Shown one piece after another: positions 7,752 to 16,470 of a stretch of DNA of 49,639 bases. Made by a program: the position numbers and the translations under genes. The stretch is from positions 1-49,639 of the forward strand of contig JAGTQM010000011.1 of the NCBI GenBank assembly GCA_018396755.1. Direction: 5' to 3'. This stretch comes from Candidatus Bathyarchaeota archaeon. GTDB lineage: Archaea; Thermoproteota; CALKCG01; B24. Under the pieces are notes generated by a model that had not been told where the DNA came from, ran no database searches, and saw nothing but the letters and a program-made list of their open reading frames with translations. The number at the start of each line of letters is the position of its first letter. Within the stretch, counting starts at the first letter, position 1.

Positions 7752-8690
7752 TTAAGACGTTTTAAGATTATCTCTGAAGAATTTCAAAACTCTTTTAAGC
7801 ATGGGCTCCGGCGGTATTCCATGCCCAGACTCGTACCAATAAACCTCTTTTGGCTCGCCAGCCTTCTCAGCCAACAGCCTCTGTGTCTCAGCTGGAACTA
7901 TATCGTCGTATTTTCCACAGTGGAATTGAATAGGTTTCGGAGCGAAGAGGTGTATAAAGTTCATAGGGTCTATTGGCGCTAATATTTCACTAAGCTTATC
8001 ATAGCTTAATCCACGTCTTTCCAACTCTTCTCTTATAGGAGGTGTCGAATAGTGTTTACTTTCCCTAATTATGAGAGGTAGATTCCCCCCTCCAACAACT
8101 ATTACCGCCGCTTTAATCCTAGGTTCAACACCTATGAAGAGAGCACCCATTATACCGCCCATGCTTCCACCAGCATAACCTATCCTATCGGCGCGTATTT
8201 CTACCCTCTGCTCTAAAAAGTCCACCCCCCTTCTTAGGTCGAAAATCGTCTGTATAACGTTGGATTTAAGTTCTTCAACGTTTGGAGCATATAGTACTTT
8301 ACCCGGTTCTACACGTTCACCATGAAATGGGGCATCTATCGATAGAAATGCATATCCTTCTGTCGAAAATAAATCTGCTAGTGGTAGTACATCTTCTTTC
8401 CCGCCTCCATATCCATGTAGAAAAACTATGCATGGATATTCTTGCCCGTCTATCTTAGGCACTGTAAATATGGCTGGCACTCTAATATCTCCTGCGCTAC
8501 TGTAGTAGACTCTGTACGCTATGTAATTGGCTTTTTCAGAAAACTTAGAAAGTCCTACGTTTAAAGGCTTAGATCTATCATATTCGTAAATCTTGAGGTA
8601 TTCTCCTAGAGACATAAGAATCACTTTAAAAAATATCTCCTGCATTTTTAAGCTTAGGTTTTTCCCGACGATACGTTTTAAAAACCTCAA
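7752..8690 (-). CDS. Alpha/beta hydrolase (acetyl-xylan esterase / dipeptidyl-peptidase-like)
   Basis: Serine hydrolase of the alpha/beta fold. The oxyanion segment LHGYGGGKED is at 91-100, the nucleophile elbow GGSMGG puts Ser176 as the nucleophile, KYDDIVP near residue 265 supplies the acid, and ESGHGIPPE near 290 supplies the catalytic His. The family includes acetyl-xylan esterases and related carboxyl-ester hydrolases, so the substrate is undetermined. No signal peptide is seen, so it is probably cytosolic. The first 25 residues look unlike the family; the ATG at 8615 (MSLGEYLKIYEYD) is a plausible true start. Confidence 0.8.
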   Translation of the reverse strand: MRFLKRIVGKNLSLKMQEIFFKVILMSLGEYLKIYEYDRSKPLNVGLSKFSEKANYIAYRVYYSSAGDIRVPAIFTVPKIDGQEYPCIVFLHGYGGGKEDVLPLADLFSTEGYAFLSIDAPFHGERVEPGKVLYAPNVEELKSNVIQTIFDLRRGVDFLEQRVEIRADRIGYAGGSMGGIMGALFIGVEPRIKAAVIVVGGGNLPLIIRESKHYSTPPIREELERRGLSYDKLSEILAPIDPMNFIHLFAPKPIQFHCGKYDDIVPAETQRLLAEKAGEPKEVYWYESGHGIPPEPMLKRVLKFFRDNLKTS

Positions 8691-8786
8691 TTAGTAGACT
8701 TTCAACGTTCATTCTCAAAATGATACTTTGCATTCTAGAGAAGTTAAACTAAAATTAACCTTAAGCCTACTATTAACTGTCAACCT

Positions 8787-9773
8787 ATGAGCTTCAGCCA
8801 AGAAGAAGTATATAGAAAGCAGATAGAGCTCCTCCGCATTTTAAGCGAACAGAATGAACCTATAGGCTCTTCACTGTTGAGAAAGGAACTTGCTAAAAGG
8901 GGTTTCCCATTGAGTGAAAGAGCCATACGGTACCACTTGAAGCTTTTAGAGGAGAGGGGGCTTGTAGAAGGACATGAGAAGGCCGGTCGGACGATCACCA
9001 AATCAGGATTGGAAGAACTCAGTAGAGCTCTAGCCTATGAGAGAATAGGCTTTATCTTAACATGGTATCTTTCTCTAGCCTATAGAGTCACATATTCCCC
9101 GGAGAGCAGGGAAGGCGAAGTCGTGGCTAATGTGTTTATGGTCGATAAAAATTTCAGAGAAGAAGCTGTTAAAGCCGTTAAAAACCTTTATTCCGTCGGC
9201 CTTCTACCAGCCCCCTACGTTAAAGTTCTGGATGAAGAAGAGGAGTATAGAGAAATATCTGCTCCAGAGGGTAAGATAGCTGTAATGACTGTCTGCAATT
9301 TAACAATAGACGGTATTCTCATACACTCTGGAATACCTCTAATCTTAAGATACGGTGGGCTTGTTCAATTCATAAAGTGGAAACCTATAAGGTTTACAGA
9401 ATTAATAGCTTACGATTCTACCACAGTACCGCCGCTTGAAGTATTCGTCTACAGGAAAATGACTTCAATAACAAGCATCTTAAGAACAGGCTCTGGGATG
9501 ATACCTGCAAACATGAGGGAGATTCCCGCAGTTTCAGAAAATCAGACGCTTAAAATCATTGAAAACCTTAAAGAGAGCGGTTGGGGAGGTATTCTAGCCT
9601 TCGGTAAACCTAATGAATCTATCCTAGGAGTACCTGTATCAATAGATAGATGCGGGATATCTATGGTGGGTGGTCTCATACCGGCGGCGCTGTTAACCGA
9701 AATGGGAATACCGGTTGAAACATATGCTCCACATTGCCTAGTACCAGTAGAAGACATGGAAAAAGTATCCTAG
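8787..9773 (+). CDS. NrpR-type transcriptional regulator (winged helix + DUF128)
   Basis: NrpR represses nitrogen-assimilation genes in methanogens and is released by 2-oxoglutarate. Here residues 1-75 form the winged helix (IELLRILSEQNEPIGSSLLR to GLVEGHEKAGRTITKSGLEEL), and residues about 85-328 form one DUF128 effector-type domain ending in GGLIPAALLTEMGIPVETYAPHCLVPVE. The length of 328 fits an architecture with one HTH and one DUF128. No nitrogen genes are in the window, so the regulon here is unknown. A GGAA-N6-TTCC operator of the methanogen type was not found in its own upstream region. Confidence 0.82.
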   Translation: MSFSQEEVYRKQIELLRILSEQNEPIGSSLLRKELAKRGFPLSERAIRYHLKLLEERGLVEGHEKAGRTITKSGLEELSRALAYERIGFILTWYLSLAYRVTYSPESREGEVVANVFMVDKNFREEAVKAVKNLYSVGLLPAPYVKVLDEEEEYREISAPEGKIAVMTVCNLTIDGILIHSGIPLILRYGGLVQFIKWKPIRFTELIAYDSTTVPPLEVFVYRKMTSITSILRTGSGMIPANMREIPAVSENQTLKIIENLKESGWGGILAFGKPNESILGVPVSIDRCGISMVGGLIPAALLTEMGIPVETYAPHCLVPVEDMEKVS

Positions 9774-9863
9774 AGGAAACATAACCACGTTAACGGTGTA
9801 ATTAACATTTTCCAAGTCGGAGACCATCGCATTTCTATACGGCTATAGTATTTGATTTACTAG

Positions 9864-10442
9864 TTACATTCTATTCCTCGGTTTAGCTATGATTTCCCTA
9901 ATAACGGCATCGAATATTCTTGTTGAATTTGCCGGTCTAATAACTATAGCCGTATCAGCCCCTTTACCTGTCCCAGCTATACTTATTATATCTTTATCCA
10001 CCGATATTAAGCCAGCGTCAGCAGCCATAGCTGCGATTTCAACGGCAACTTTCATTCCTTCACAGAAAAGTCTTAAAGTTTGCGCCATTATCTCTATCGG
10101 ATATGCTGTGTTGAACTTACTCCTTATAGCTCTTTCAACATTCATAAAAACATGTGTCCCGGTGAATACTTTACCGCCATTAGCCTCTATTGATCTACGG
10201 TTTTCTTCAGTCATCTCTTGTTTCCCCGGCTCTTTGAAACCAGTGTGATGAGTTACAACGACCAAGTTAAATCCTTTGAAAACCTTTGAAGCTTTAACAC
10301 CAGTTTCACCTCTAGTAGATGCAACAACGATATCTTTTATTCCTAGCTCTTCAGCCCTCTTCCTTGCTAAGGCTAAAACGGCTTCAGTATTATCTTCACC
10401 TGGAATAGTAAAATAAACTATGTTTTTCTCAACTATACCCAT
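9864..10442 (-). CDS. Stand-alone pyruvate kinase C-terminal (alpha/beta) domain protein
   Basis: About 192 residues starting at ATG 10442 (MGIVEKNIVYFTIPGEDNTE). The pattern NTEAVLALARKRAEELGIKDIVVASTRGETG followed by FNLVVVTHHTGF matches the C-terminal domain of pyruvate kinase, which occurs as a separate small protein in many archaea. The catalytic barrel of pyruvate kinase is absent, so glycolytic kinase activity is not expected; the role of the lone domain is unknown. A longer in-frame extension to 10673 exists but runs into the divergent promoter region and is unlikely to be translated. GGTGTG ahead of 10442 may be the ribosome-binding site. Confidence 0.75.
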   Translation of the reverse strand: MGIVEKNIVYFTIPGEDNTEAVLALARKRAEELGIKDIVVASTRGETGVKASKVFKGFNLVVVTHHTGFKEPGKQEMTEENRRSIEANGGKVFTGTHVFMNVERAIRSKFNTAYPIEIMAQTLRLFCEGMKVAVEIAAMAADAGLISVDKDIISIAGTGKGADTAIVIRPANSTRIFDAVIREIIAKPRNRM

Positions 10443-10576
10443 AGAATCACACCAATTTACGATATCTAAGCATTTTCCTAAAATCTTTTTCCTCCAATCA
10501 TACTTGACTCTAGTAGTTAAGTATATAATCAAGCTGAGGGAAAACATTAGCTTAAATCGACGTGGAGGATTGAACA

Positions 10577-11818
10577 TTGAATATAAGCATTGAGGAGCTT
10601 TGGAGTTTAGAAGTGGGGATTGGACCTGCTGAACACGGTGTATATAAATTTGGATACCTCTGGCTTTCTTCAACCTTTAGAAACCAGTTTTGGAAAGTCA
10701 ACCCTGAAACTGGCTCAATTTTAAAAACATACAATATGCCTGGTAACGTCTGGGGTGCACCGTGGGTTGATGAAAACTACCTATATGGTGCTTCAACTGG
10801 AGGTTTTATAAAATGCTTCACACATGGTGGTGAAGTAGTTTGGACTGTAAACCCTCACTTAGACGACTTTCTAGCGGAAGCTATTACTGAAGCTTGGAGC
10901 CGCTACATAGCTGTTCAATTTCCAATGGGGTTAGCAGTCATTAGGAAAAATGATGGAGCAATTGAATGGTGTATAGACTGGACCCCCGAGACTAGAGAAG
11001 GTGAATATGGTCAAGAGTCTACCTTCAACCCTGAAACCGGCTTGCTGTGGGTCTGCAAACCGACGGTTGAGAAGAACTTAGAAGCTTACGATTTAAATGG
11101 ACGCTTAATGCATAGACTTACTCTTCCGAGTCCTCCAACAACTTACGCTTGTCCTCAAATTTGGAAAAACCTTATGGCTGTCGTATGTCGTAGAGACGTA
11201 GTAGTTGTAGATCATTTAACTGGTAGAATCGTATGGTCGAAGAGATTTGAACCAATCAAATACGGCGATTGGTTACCCGACTATCCTTTAGCTGGTGGAC
11301 CGCGGACTATAACACCTGATGGGCGTTTAATAGTTTGGTCAGCCGATGGAACTATGTACTGTTTTAGTCTTGAAACTGGAGTAGAACTATGGCGTCTAAG
11401 TCTGATAAACCTCGGATATGCATCTAGAGACTGTAATGATCCTTGGGGTTACGCTGGCGGAGCCGCGTCTGATGGCGTTTTCATAATCTTAGGGAGGAAC
11501 AATCTACCCGCGTCATTTGACGGTCTTTTCGAGATCACAAAGAATAGGCTTTTCATCATAGACTACTTTAACGGCTCTATTGTGGCAGTTTCAGAGCCTA
11601 AGTATCAAATGTCTTGTTGCTGTAAGCCGATAATTGCGGGAGGACGGATAGTTATAGGTTCATGGTATAAGGACTCTGAAGGTCGAGAATACCCCGCTAG
11701 ATACTACTGTTGGAGGCTGAAGACGTTGGAAAATCGCATTTTAAGAAACGTAGATTATGAGTGGCTCGGCTCACACAATCATGGAGGATACGTTGTAGGG
11801 GCGATCTTGGGAATTTAA
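10577..11818 (+). CDS. PQQ-type beta-propeller repeat protein, no signal peptide
   Basis: About 413 residues of repeating beta-propeller blades. Each repeat ends in an aromatic or glycine-rich turn such as NPETGSILKTYNMPG, VVVDHLTGRIVWSKRF and FSLETGVELWRLSL, as in PQQ-binding-like (quinoprotein) repeats. No signal peptide, membrane helix or haem motif is seen, so this is probably a cytosolic scaffold or sugar-related protein rather than a quinoprotein dehydrogenase. The start is TTG 10577 with GGAGG at 10564-10568 (8-base spacing). The region of about 130 bases before it is shared with the divergent pyruvate-kinase-domain gene. Confidence 0.7.
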   Translation: MNISIEELWSLEVGIGPAEHGVYKFGYLWLSSTFRNQFWKVNPETGSILKTYNMPGNVWGAPWVDENYLYGASTGGFIKCFTHGGEVVWTVNPHLDDFLAEAITEAWSRYIAVQFPMGLAVIRKNDGAIEWCIDWTPETREGEYGQESTFNPETGLLWVCKPTVEKNLEAYDLNGRLMHRLTLPSPPTTYACPQIWKNLMAVVCRRDVVVVDHLTGRIVWSKRFEPIKYGDWLPDYPLAGGPRTITPDGRLIVWSADGTMYCFSLETGVELWRLSLINLGYASRDCNDPWGYAGGAASDGVFIILGRNNLPASFDGLFEITKNRLFIIDYFNGSIVAVSEPKYQMSCCCKPIIAGGRIVIGSWYKDSEGREYPARYYCWRLKTLENRILRNVDYEWLGSHNHGGYVVGAILGI

Positions 11819-11843
11819 TGTACTATTTTTAAGTTTTGGGATC

Positions 11844-12893
11844 TCATTTACTTCCGTATAAATGCTCCCTCACTATTTCAACCATGTTATCCGTTATATC
11901 CCGTTCATTCACAGTAGTATAGAATAATCTATTTTCCTCAGCGTACTTCCTAATCTCTTTCAACGCGGTAACTACGTTTATCCATGTCACACCCATATCC
12001 TCTGGACGTATACGCACCCCAACTTCTTCTATACTCCTCCATATTCCCTCTGGGTCATTATTCTGAAGTAGCGACATGAATACTATCCCTAAACACACAG
12101 GCTCCCCGTGAATAAACGCTTTTCCAGTTAAATACTCTAACGTATAGAAAAAGAAGTGCTCACATCCTTCAATATGACGGGGGTTCCACCCAGAATTGTG
12201 ATAGCTCGCTCCAGTCCAACGATGCGCCTCCATTAAAGTTTTAATCCCGACATCTGAAACCTTGTGGATTTCATGTGTTTTTCCTCTAACACTCTGAAGC
12301 ACTTTCCTAGTTTCAGCTGCCAACTCTTCATCCCAAGGCCACAGCTTCTCTTCACCCCGCTCCGTAGCAAGCTTCCAATCGTATAAAGCAGTATGAATGC
12401 AGAATACATCGCCTACACCCGCATAGTTTAAATGGGGTGGTGCACTTCTAACTATGTCATAGTCTACGTAAATCACTTCTGGAACAGCCCATCCGATGTA
12501 ACGGACAACCCCCTTTATCCGCACAGCGCATCGATGAGTGAAGGCGGCATTAGTGGATGTGATCGTAGGCACTTGGAAAAGCGGCATATTCCTACGCCAG
12601 GCTATGAACTTGGCTATGTCCATAGCTCTTCCCCCACCCACACCTATGACGCTTGAGGCTTTTGGAAGACTTCTTACTAGTTCTTCTAATCGATTGAGCT
12701 CTAGAGACTCGGCGAAGTGAACGTAGGCTAATTCATCTCCTCCCAATTCATCTTTTAAAATATGCCATAATTCTCTCATTGTAACAACTATATATGGAGT
12801 TGGAGTAGTTTCAACTAAACCTGTTATTAGCTTTCTTCCATAAACTGTATGGAATAAGTAATCTTTGGAATCCATCTTAATCTGAGAATCCAC
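11844..12893 (-). CDS. Glycerol-1-phosphate dehydrogenase-like metal-dependent alcohol dehydrogenase
   Basis: Member of the iron-containing alcohol dehydrogenase / dehydroquinate synthase-like superfamily closest in pattern to EgsA/AraM. NAD(P) is bound by VIGVGGGRAMDIAKF (about 80-95) and VPTITSTNAAFTHR (about 112-125). The metal site is made of Asp in GVGDVF (about 178), His in GCEHFFFY (about 253) and His in AFIHGEPVCLG (about 270). Glycerol-1-phosphate dehydrogenase makes the archaeal lipid backbone, but several residues differ from classical EgsA, so a paralogue with another polyol-phosphate substrate is possible. It converges on the propeller gene 25 bases away. Confidence 0.72.
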   Translation of the reverse strand: MDSQIKMDSKDYLFHTVYGRKLITGLVETTPTPYIVVTMRELWHILKDELGGDELAYVHFAESLELNRLEELVRSLPKASSVIGVGGGRAMDIAKFIAWRRNMPLFQVPTITSTNAAFTHRCAVRIKGVVRYIGWAVPEVIYVDYDIVRSAPPHLNYAGVGDVFCIHTALYDWKLATERGEEKLWPWDEELAAETRKVLQSVRGKTHEIHKVSDVGIKTLMEAHRWTGASYHNSGWNPRHIEGCEHFFFYTLEYLTGKAFIHGEPVCLGIVFMSLLQNNDPEGIWRSIEEVGVRIRPEDMGVTWINVVTALKEIRKYAEENRLFYTTVNERDITDNMVEIVREHLYGSK

Positions 12894-13095
12894 TTGAAAA
12901 CTATATAAAACTTGCTTAATATACTAAGTCTTAAATTGTTGCGATGAAGACGGATTTAGACTTTAAAATTTTTCACTTATTACATAACCAGCTTATTAAT
13001 TTCAACTGTTAACTTGCATAAAAATTCCTCAACGTCTACTGAAAGTAAAAATCTTTATTACGAATTGTGAAACAACTTAAAAATGGCGACCTATA

Positions 13096-14625
13096 TTGCG
13101 GAGGATAAACATAAAAACTTCTATTGTAAGATTATGTGGAAAAGTCTTCTTAACATTCCGGGAAGTGTATACACTGAGTTTTAGTCCGTTTATGATAGGA
13201 CTGTTCAGCCTACTATGGTTTATCTTTAGAACTGGAACAAAGCCTTCAAGGGCCGTTTACCCATGTCAAAGGATAGCTGCTGCAAACAGTTACCTCTGGC
13301 TATCAATATATGTCTTTCCCATCTTTCGCGCTATAAATCAAAAAGTCCATAGAAAAATCAATTGGAAGAAGCTTCTTCCAGTAATACTTGCAATAGTGAT
13401 CATCGGAGGATCCATAGCCCTCTGGAATCTATATGAAGCTGTAAGAAGAAGGGAGATGCGAGAGTTGGGTTTAAAAATTGTTGGGAAGACAGCTAGGTTC
13501 GAACCAGCTTCAGATATTTTCGTAGTAAACGGCACTAGAGGCTATGATGATGGAATTTTCAAGTTGATAAATCTAATGGCTGAGCATGGTTTACTATTCT
13601 ACAAGTCTCCAGACTATGGTGAAAATAAGGGGCCAAACGGTCTTATCGATAGAGATGACGTTGTGATAATAAAGGTGAATAGTCAGTGGGATGAAAGAGG
13701 AGGAACAAACACGGATCTAGTTAAAGCTCTTATTCAAGCAATATTGAATCATCCTGATGGATTTATCGGCGAAATAGTCGTAGCTGATAATGGACAAGCA
13801 CAGTATGGTTCAGCAGGCTCAGGCGGAAGCCTTAACTGGAGTAGGAGTAATGCTGAGGATATTTCACAGTCAATTCAAAACGTTGTAGACTCTTTTGCCG
13901 CTATGGGGTATAAAGTTTCCACCTACCTATGGGATACTATTACCACTAAAAGGGTAGGCGAGTACTTTGAAGGCGATATGGAAGACGGCTACGTTGTTAA
14001 TACCACTATTAACTCAAGGACTGGGATAATGGTTTCCTATCCCAAGTTTAAAACGGTCTTCGGAACGTACATAAGTTTTAAACATGGTATTTGGGATTAT
14101 GAGGCTAAAACCTACTATAGTGATAAGCTTAAAGTTATCAATTTCCCGGTTTTAAAATCTCACAGTATATACGGTGTTACAGCGTGTGTAAAGCACTATA
14201 TGGGCGTCGGCTCGGATAAGCTAACGGCTACGCTTGGTGCGAGAATGCATAACACCGTAGGTACAGGTGGAATGGGAACGGAAATGGTTGAAACACGGTT
14301 TCCAGTATTAAACATAATAGACGCTATATGGGTTAATGCAATACCGGGCAATGGTCCAAGCACGTCTTATGGGGAAGCGACGAGGGTCAACATAATAGCT
14401 GCTAGTATAGATCCTGTTGCTCTAGACTACTGGGCTGCAAAATACATACTGCTTGAAGTTGCACGGTTTAAAGGTTATAGCGGCTCAAGCTCTATGGACC
14501 CGGATAATGTTGAAACAGGGTCATTCGGCTACTGGCTTAGACTCTCAATGGATGAGATTAGAAGAGCCGGATATCAATCAACTGTAGATGAAGACTATAT
14601 GAATGTCTATGTGGTTCACATATGA
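13096..14625 (+). CDS. Membrane-anchored DUF362 protein
   Basis: About 509 residues. The N-terminus has a hydrophobic segment (PFMIGLFSLLWFIF), the block RTGTKPSRAVYPCQR, a second segment (SYLWLSIYVFPIF), and a third membrane helix KLLPVILAIVIIGGSIALW (about 92-110). The DUF362 domain follows to the C-terminus, with VIIKVNSQWDERGGTNTDLV, KLKVINFPVLKSHSIYGVTACVKHYMG and ASIDPVALDYWAAKYIL as its conserved blocks. The biochemical role of DUF362 proteins is not established. The listed start is TTG 13096, but GGAGG lies inside this frame at 13100-13104, 6 bases before an in-frame ATA at 13111, so the true start is uncertain. Confidence 0.78.
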   Translation: MRRINIKTSIVRLCGKVFLTFREVYTLSFSPFMIGLFSLLWFIFRTGTKPSRAVYPCQRIAAANSYLWLSIYVFPIFRAINQKVHRKINWKKLLPVILAIVIIGGSIALWNLYEAVRRREMRELGLKIVGKTARFEPASDIFVVNGTRGYDDGIFKLINLMAEHGLLFYKSPDYGENKGPNGLIDRDDVVIIKVNSQWDERGGTNTDLVKALIQAILNHPDGFIGEIVVADNGQAQYGSAGSGGSLNWSRSNAEDISQSIQNVVDSFAAMGYKVSTYLWDTITTKRVGEYFEGDMEDGYVVNTTINSRTGIMVSYPKFKTVFGTYISFKHGIWDYEAKTYYSDKLKVINFPVLKSHSIYGVTACVKHYMGVGSDKLTATLGARMHNTVGTGGMGTEMVETRFPVLNIIDAIWVNAIPGNGPSTSYGEATRVNIIAASIDPVALDYWAAKYILLEVARFKGYSGSSSMDPDNVETGSFGYWLRLSMDEIRRAGYQSTVDEDYMNVYVVHI

Positions 14626-14695
14626 GCCGGGTTTATAGTAGAGTAAAACCTTCAATACTGTTAGCCTCTCTAAGGGCTTTCAAACCTGGCTAAGC

Positions 14696-15571
14696 TTAGT
14701 ATTGCCCTAGAGATCCATCTCTCCTAGCTGCATCGTATCCTATTTTGAATACGTATAGTGCTATGGGAGTTGCTACGATTATAAAGATGACTAGGCTCAC
14801 TATATTAGTGATTATTACTGGCGACGTTAGGTCTTTCCCAGATTGGAGGCATAATCGTATACCGTCAAGTGAATATGTTAGTGGAAATGCTTTTCCAACC
14901 CACTCTAAATACCATGGTAAAAGTTTCAGCGGATAGAAGACGCCTGACACCAGTTGGCTCAACCATGAAAATGCCCAGGTTACCGGGCTACCTTGTTTAA
15001 CCTTCATTATCACCCCCGTGCTCAATATTCCAATATCCATGTGGCTTGCGATTAAAAGTACAGTTAATATAATTGCCGTTAATATTGATGATGGTGTTAC
15101 GTAGAATCTCGCTCCAAGAATAAAGCCTACAAGTAACGACATTAAGAGGAGAGCTGATGAAACTATAAACGAGAAACACACCTCACCTAAGAGAAATATT
15201 CTGAAGTCTGTAGCCGTTGAGAGAATAGTCTCCATTGTTCCATTCCACTGCTCTTCCCTTATACTCTCGTTTATACTTTGAACTGCAAAGTGAACATACT
15301 GTTGAAACGCTATGCCTATTAATGCAAAGGTAAAATAGCCGCCGATCACGTAGCCAGCTTCTTGAACCTGCTGGGATGTTGTGATTAGTGAAAAAATGTA
15401 GTATGTGACTACGAAGAGAACCATGCCTGATATGTCGAGTAGAAGCCAGAACTTATATGTCCACCAAACCTTAAAATCCCTGACAACGAAGGATAGAATT
15501 ACCCGGTAAATCGGTGTTTTTCTTCGAGGAACTTCTTCGGAAATTATCCCGACAAGCTTTTCAACTTCCAC
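14696..15571 (-). CDS. ABC-2 type exporter permease (second of pair)
   Basis: Integral membrane permease of about 291 residues with six predicted helices of the ABC-2 type, for example LLLDISGMVLFVVTYYIFSL, FALIGIAFQQYVHFAV, FSFIVSSALLLMSLLVGFIL and VSLVIFIIVATPIALYVF. The coupling segment QSINESIREEQWNGTMETIL is typical of ABC-2 permeases. It is the last gene of a three-gene unit: the ATP-binding protein and the first permease lie upstream with gaps of -4 and 17 bases. Together they would form a heterodimeric exporter; the cargo (drug, lipid or polysaccharide) cannot be read from sequence. Confidence 0.88.
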   Translation of the reverse strand: MEVEKLVGIISEEVPRRKTPIYRVILSFVVRDFKVWWTYKFWLLLDISGMVLFVVTYYIFSLITTSQQVQEAGYVIGGYFTFALIGIAFQQYVHFAVQSINESIREEQWNGTMETILSTATDFRIFLLGEVCFSFIVSSALLLMSLLVGFILGARFYVTPSSILTAIILTVLLIASHMDIGILSTGVIMKVKQGSPVTWAFSWLSQLVSGVFYPLKLLPWYLEWVGKAFPLTYSLDGIRLCLQSGKDLTSPVIITNIVSLVIFIIVATPIALYVFKIGYDAARRDGSLGQY

Positions 15572-15588
15572 ATTTCACACCCGCCGAC

Positions 15589-16470
15589 TTAGTAGGTTGC
15601 AACAGTCCCCTCATGCCTTATGCGGTTAATACCCCATTTAAAGACTTTTAAACCCAGCGGGATAAATATCACAGTATAAACGATTAAAACGGTAACATTT
15701 AGGAGGACGTTTGGTGAAAGCAAGGTGGCTCCATTAAGTAAGATTCTACGTGCAGCATCTAAGGCGTACGTGTACGGCATAAGCCAAGCCATTACATAGA
15801 GTATTGGAAAGTTTTCAAGGTACTTTAGTGGAAATAGCACCCCGCCTAAGAATTCAGTTACACTCGCAAATAGAAATGTGAGTGGGTCGCCCTTCTTATA
15901 TACGAGTATTAGTCCAGCAGCCATTATACCTATGCCCGCATAGCTTAAAACCATCAATAGAATTACGGCTATAAACGATAGGATTGTCTCAAGGTTGATT
16001 ATTAACGGGGTTCTCAAAACACCTATGCCGACGACAATTACGCCAAGCATGAAATATCCGCTTACTAAAAAGCCTCTAATCGACTGTCCGATTATATAAG
16101 ACCTCATACTTATTAATGAAGTAATTATAGGCTCAAGAGTTCCCTCACGTATTTCATGTTGAAGCGAATGGCTTAATCTGCTTACACACATCCATAAGTA
16201 ATTTGCCGTAGCAACGCCGACTAAGGCGAAAGATAACCAGTCGACTTCCCCATATCCAGCTAAAACAACACGTGTAGCGTCAACCTGTAACCCCATAAAA
16301 GAATACATGGCAATAGAAGCCACTGTGCTTATCGTCTCCATTATAACCCAAGTTCTGTAGGATAGAAATATTTTGAAGTTAGCCCAGAAGACAGCCCAGA
16401 CATGTATGACCTCTGAGGATAAACGGGGCTTATCATCCTTAAAAAGCTTGATTAACTCTTCGACCTTCAC
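15589..16470 (-). CDS. ABC-2 type exporter permease (first of pair)
   Basis: About 293 residues, six predicted transmembrane helices, and the ABC-2 coupling motif HSLQHEIREGTLEPIITSLI. It begins with the same cytosolic layout as the next permease (an N-terminal EELIKLF/EKLVGII helix), so the two are paralogues. The start codon overlaps the end of the ATP-binding gene by 4 bases, which indicates translational coupling. The C-terminus (KWGINRIRHEGTVATY) parallels the second permease (KIGYDAARRDGSLGQY). Confidence 0.88.
   Translation of the reverse strand: MKVEELIKLFKDDKPRLSSEVIHVWAVFWANFKIFLSYRTWVIMETISTVASIAMYSFMGLQVDATRVVLAGYGEVDWLSFALVGVATANYLWMCVSRLSHSLQHEIREGTLEPIITSLISMRSYIIGQSIRGFLVSGYFMLGVIVVGIGVLRTPLIINLETILSFIAVILLMVLSYAGIGIMAAGLILVYKKGDPLTFLFASVTEFLGGVLFPLKYLENFPILYVMAWLMPYTYALDAARRILLNGATLLSPNVLLNVTVLIVYTVIFIPLGLKVFKWGINRIRHEGTVATY

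Noticed and set aside
10443-10673. N-terminal extension of the pyruvate-kinase-domain gene
   Set aside because: It contains no family-like sequence and would overlap the divergent propeller gene start; ATG 10442 fits the domain border.
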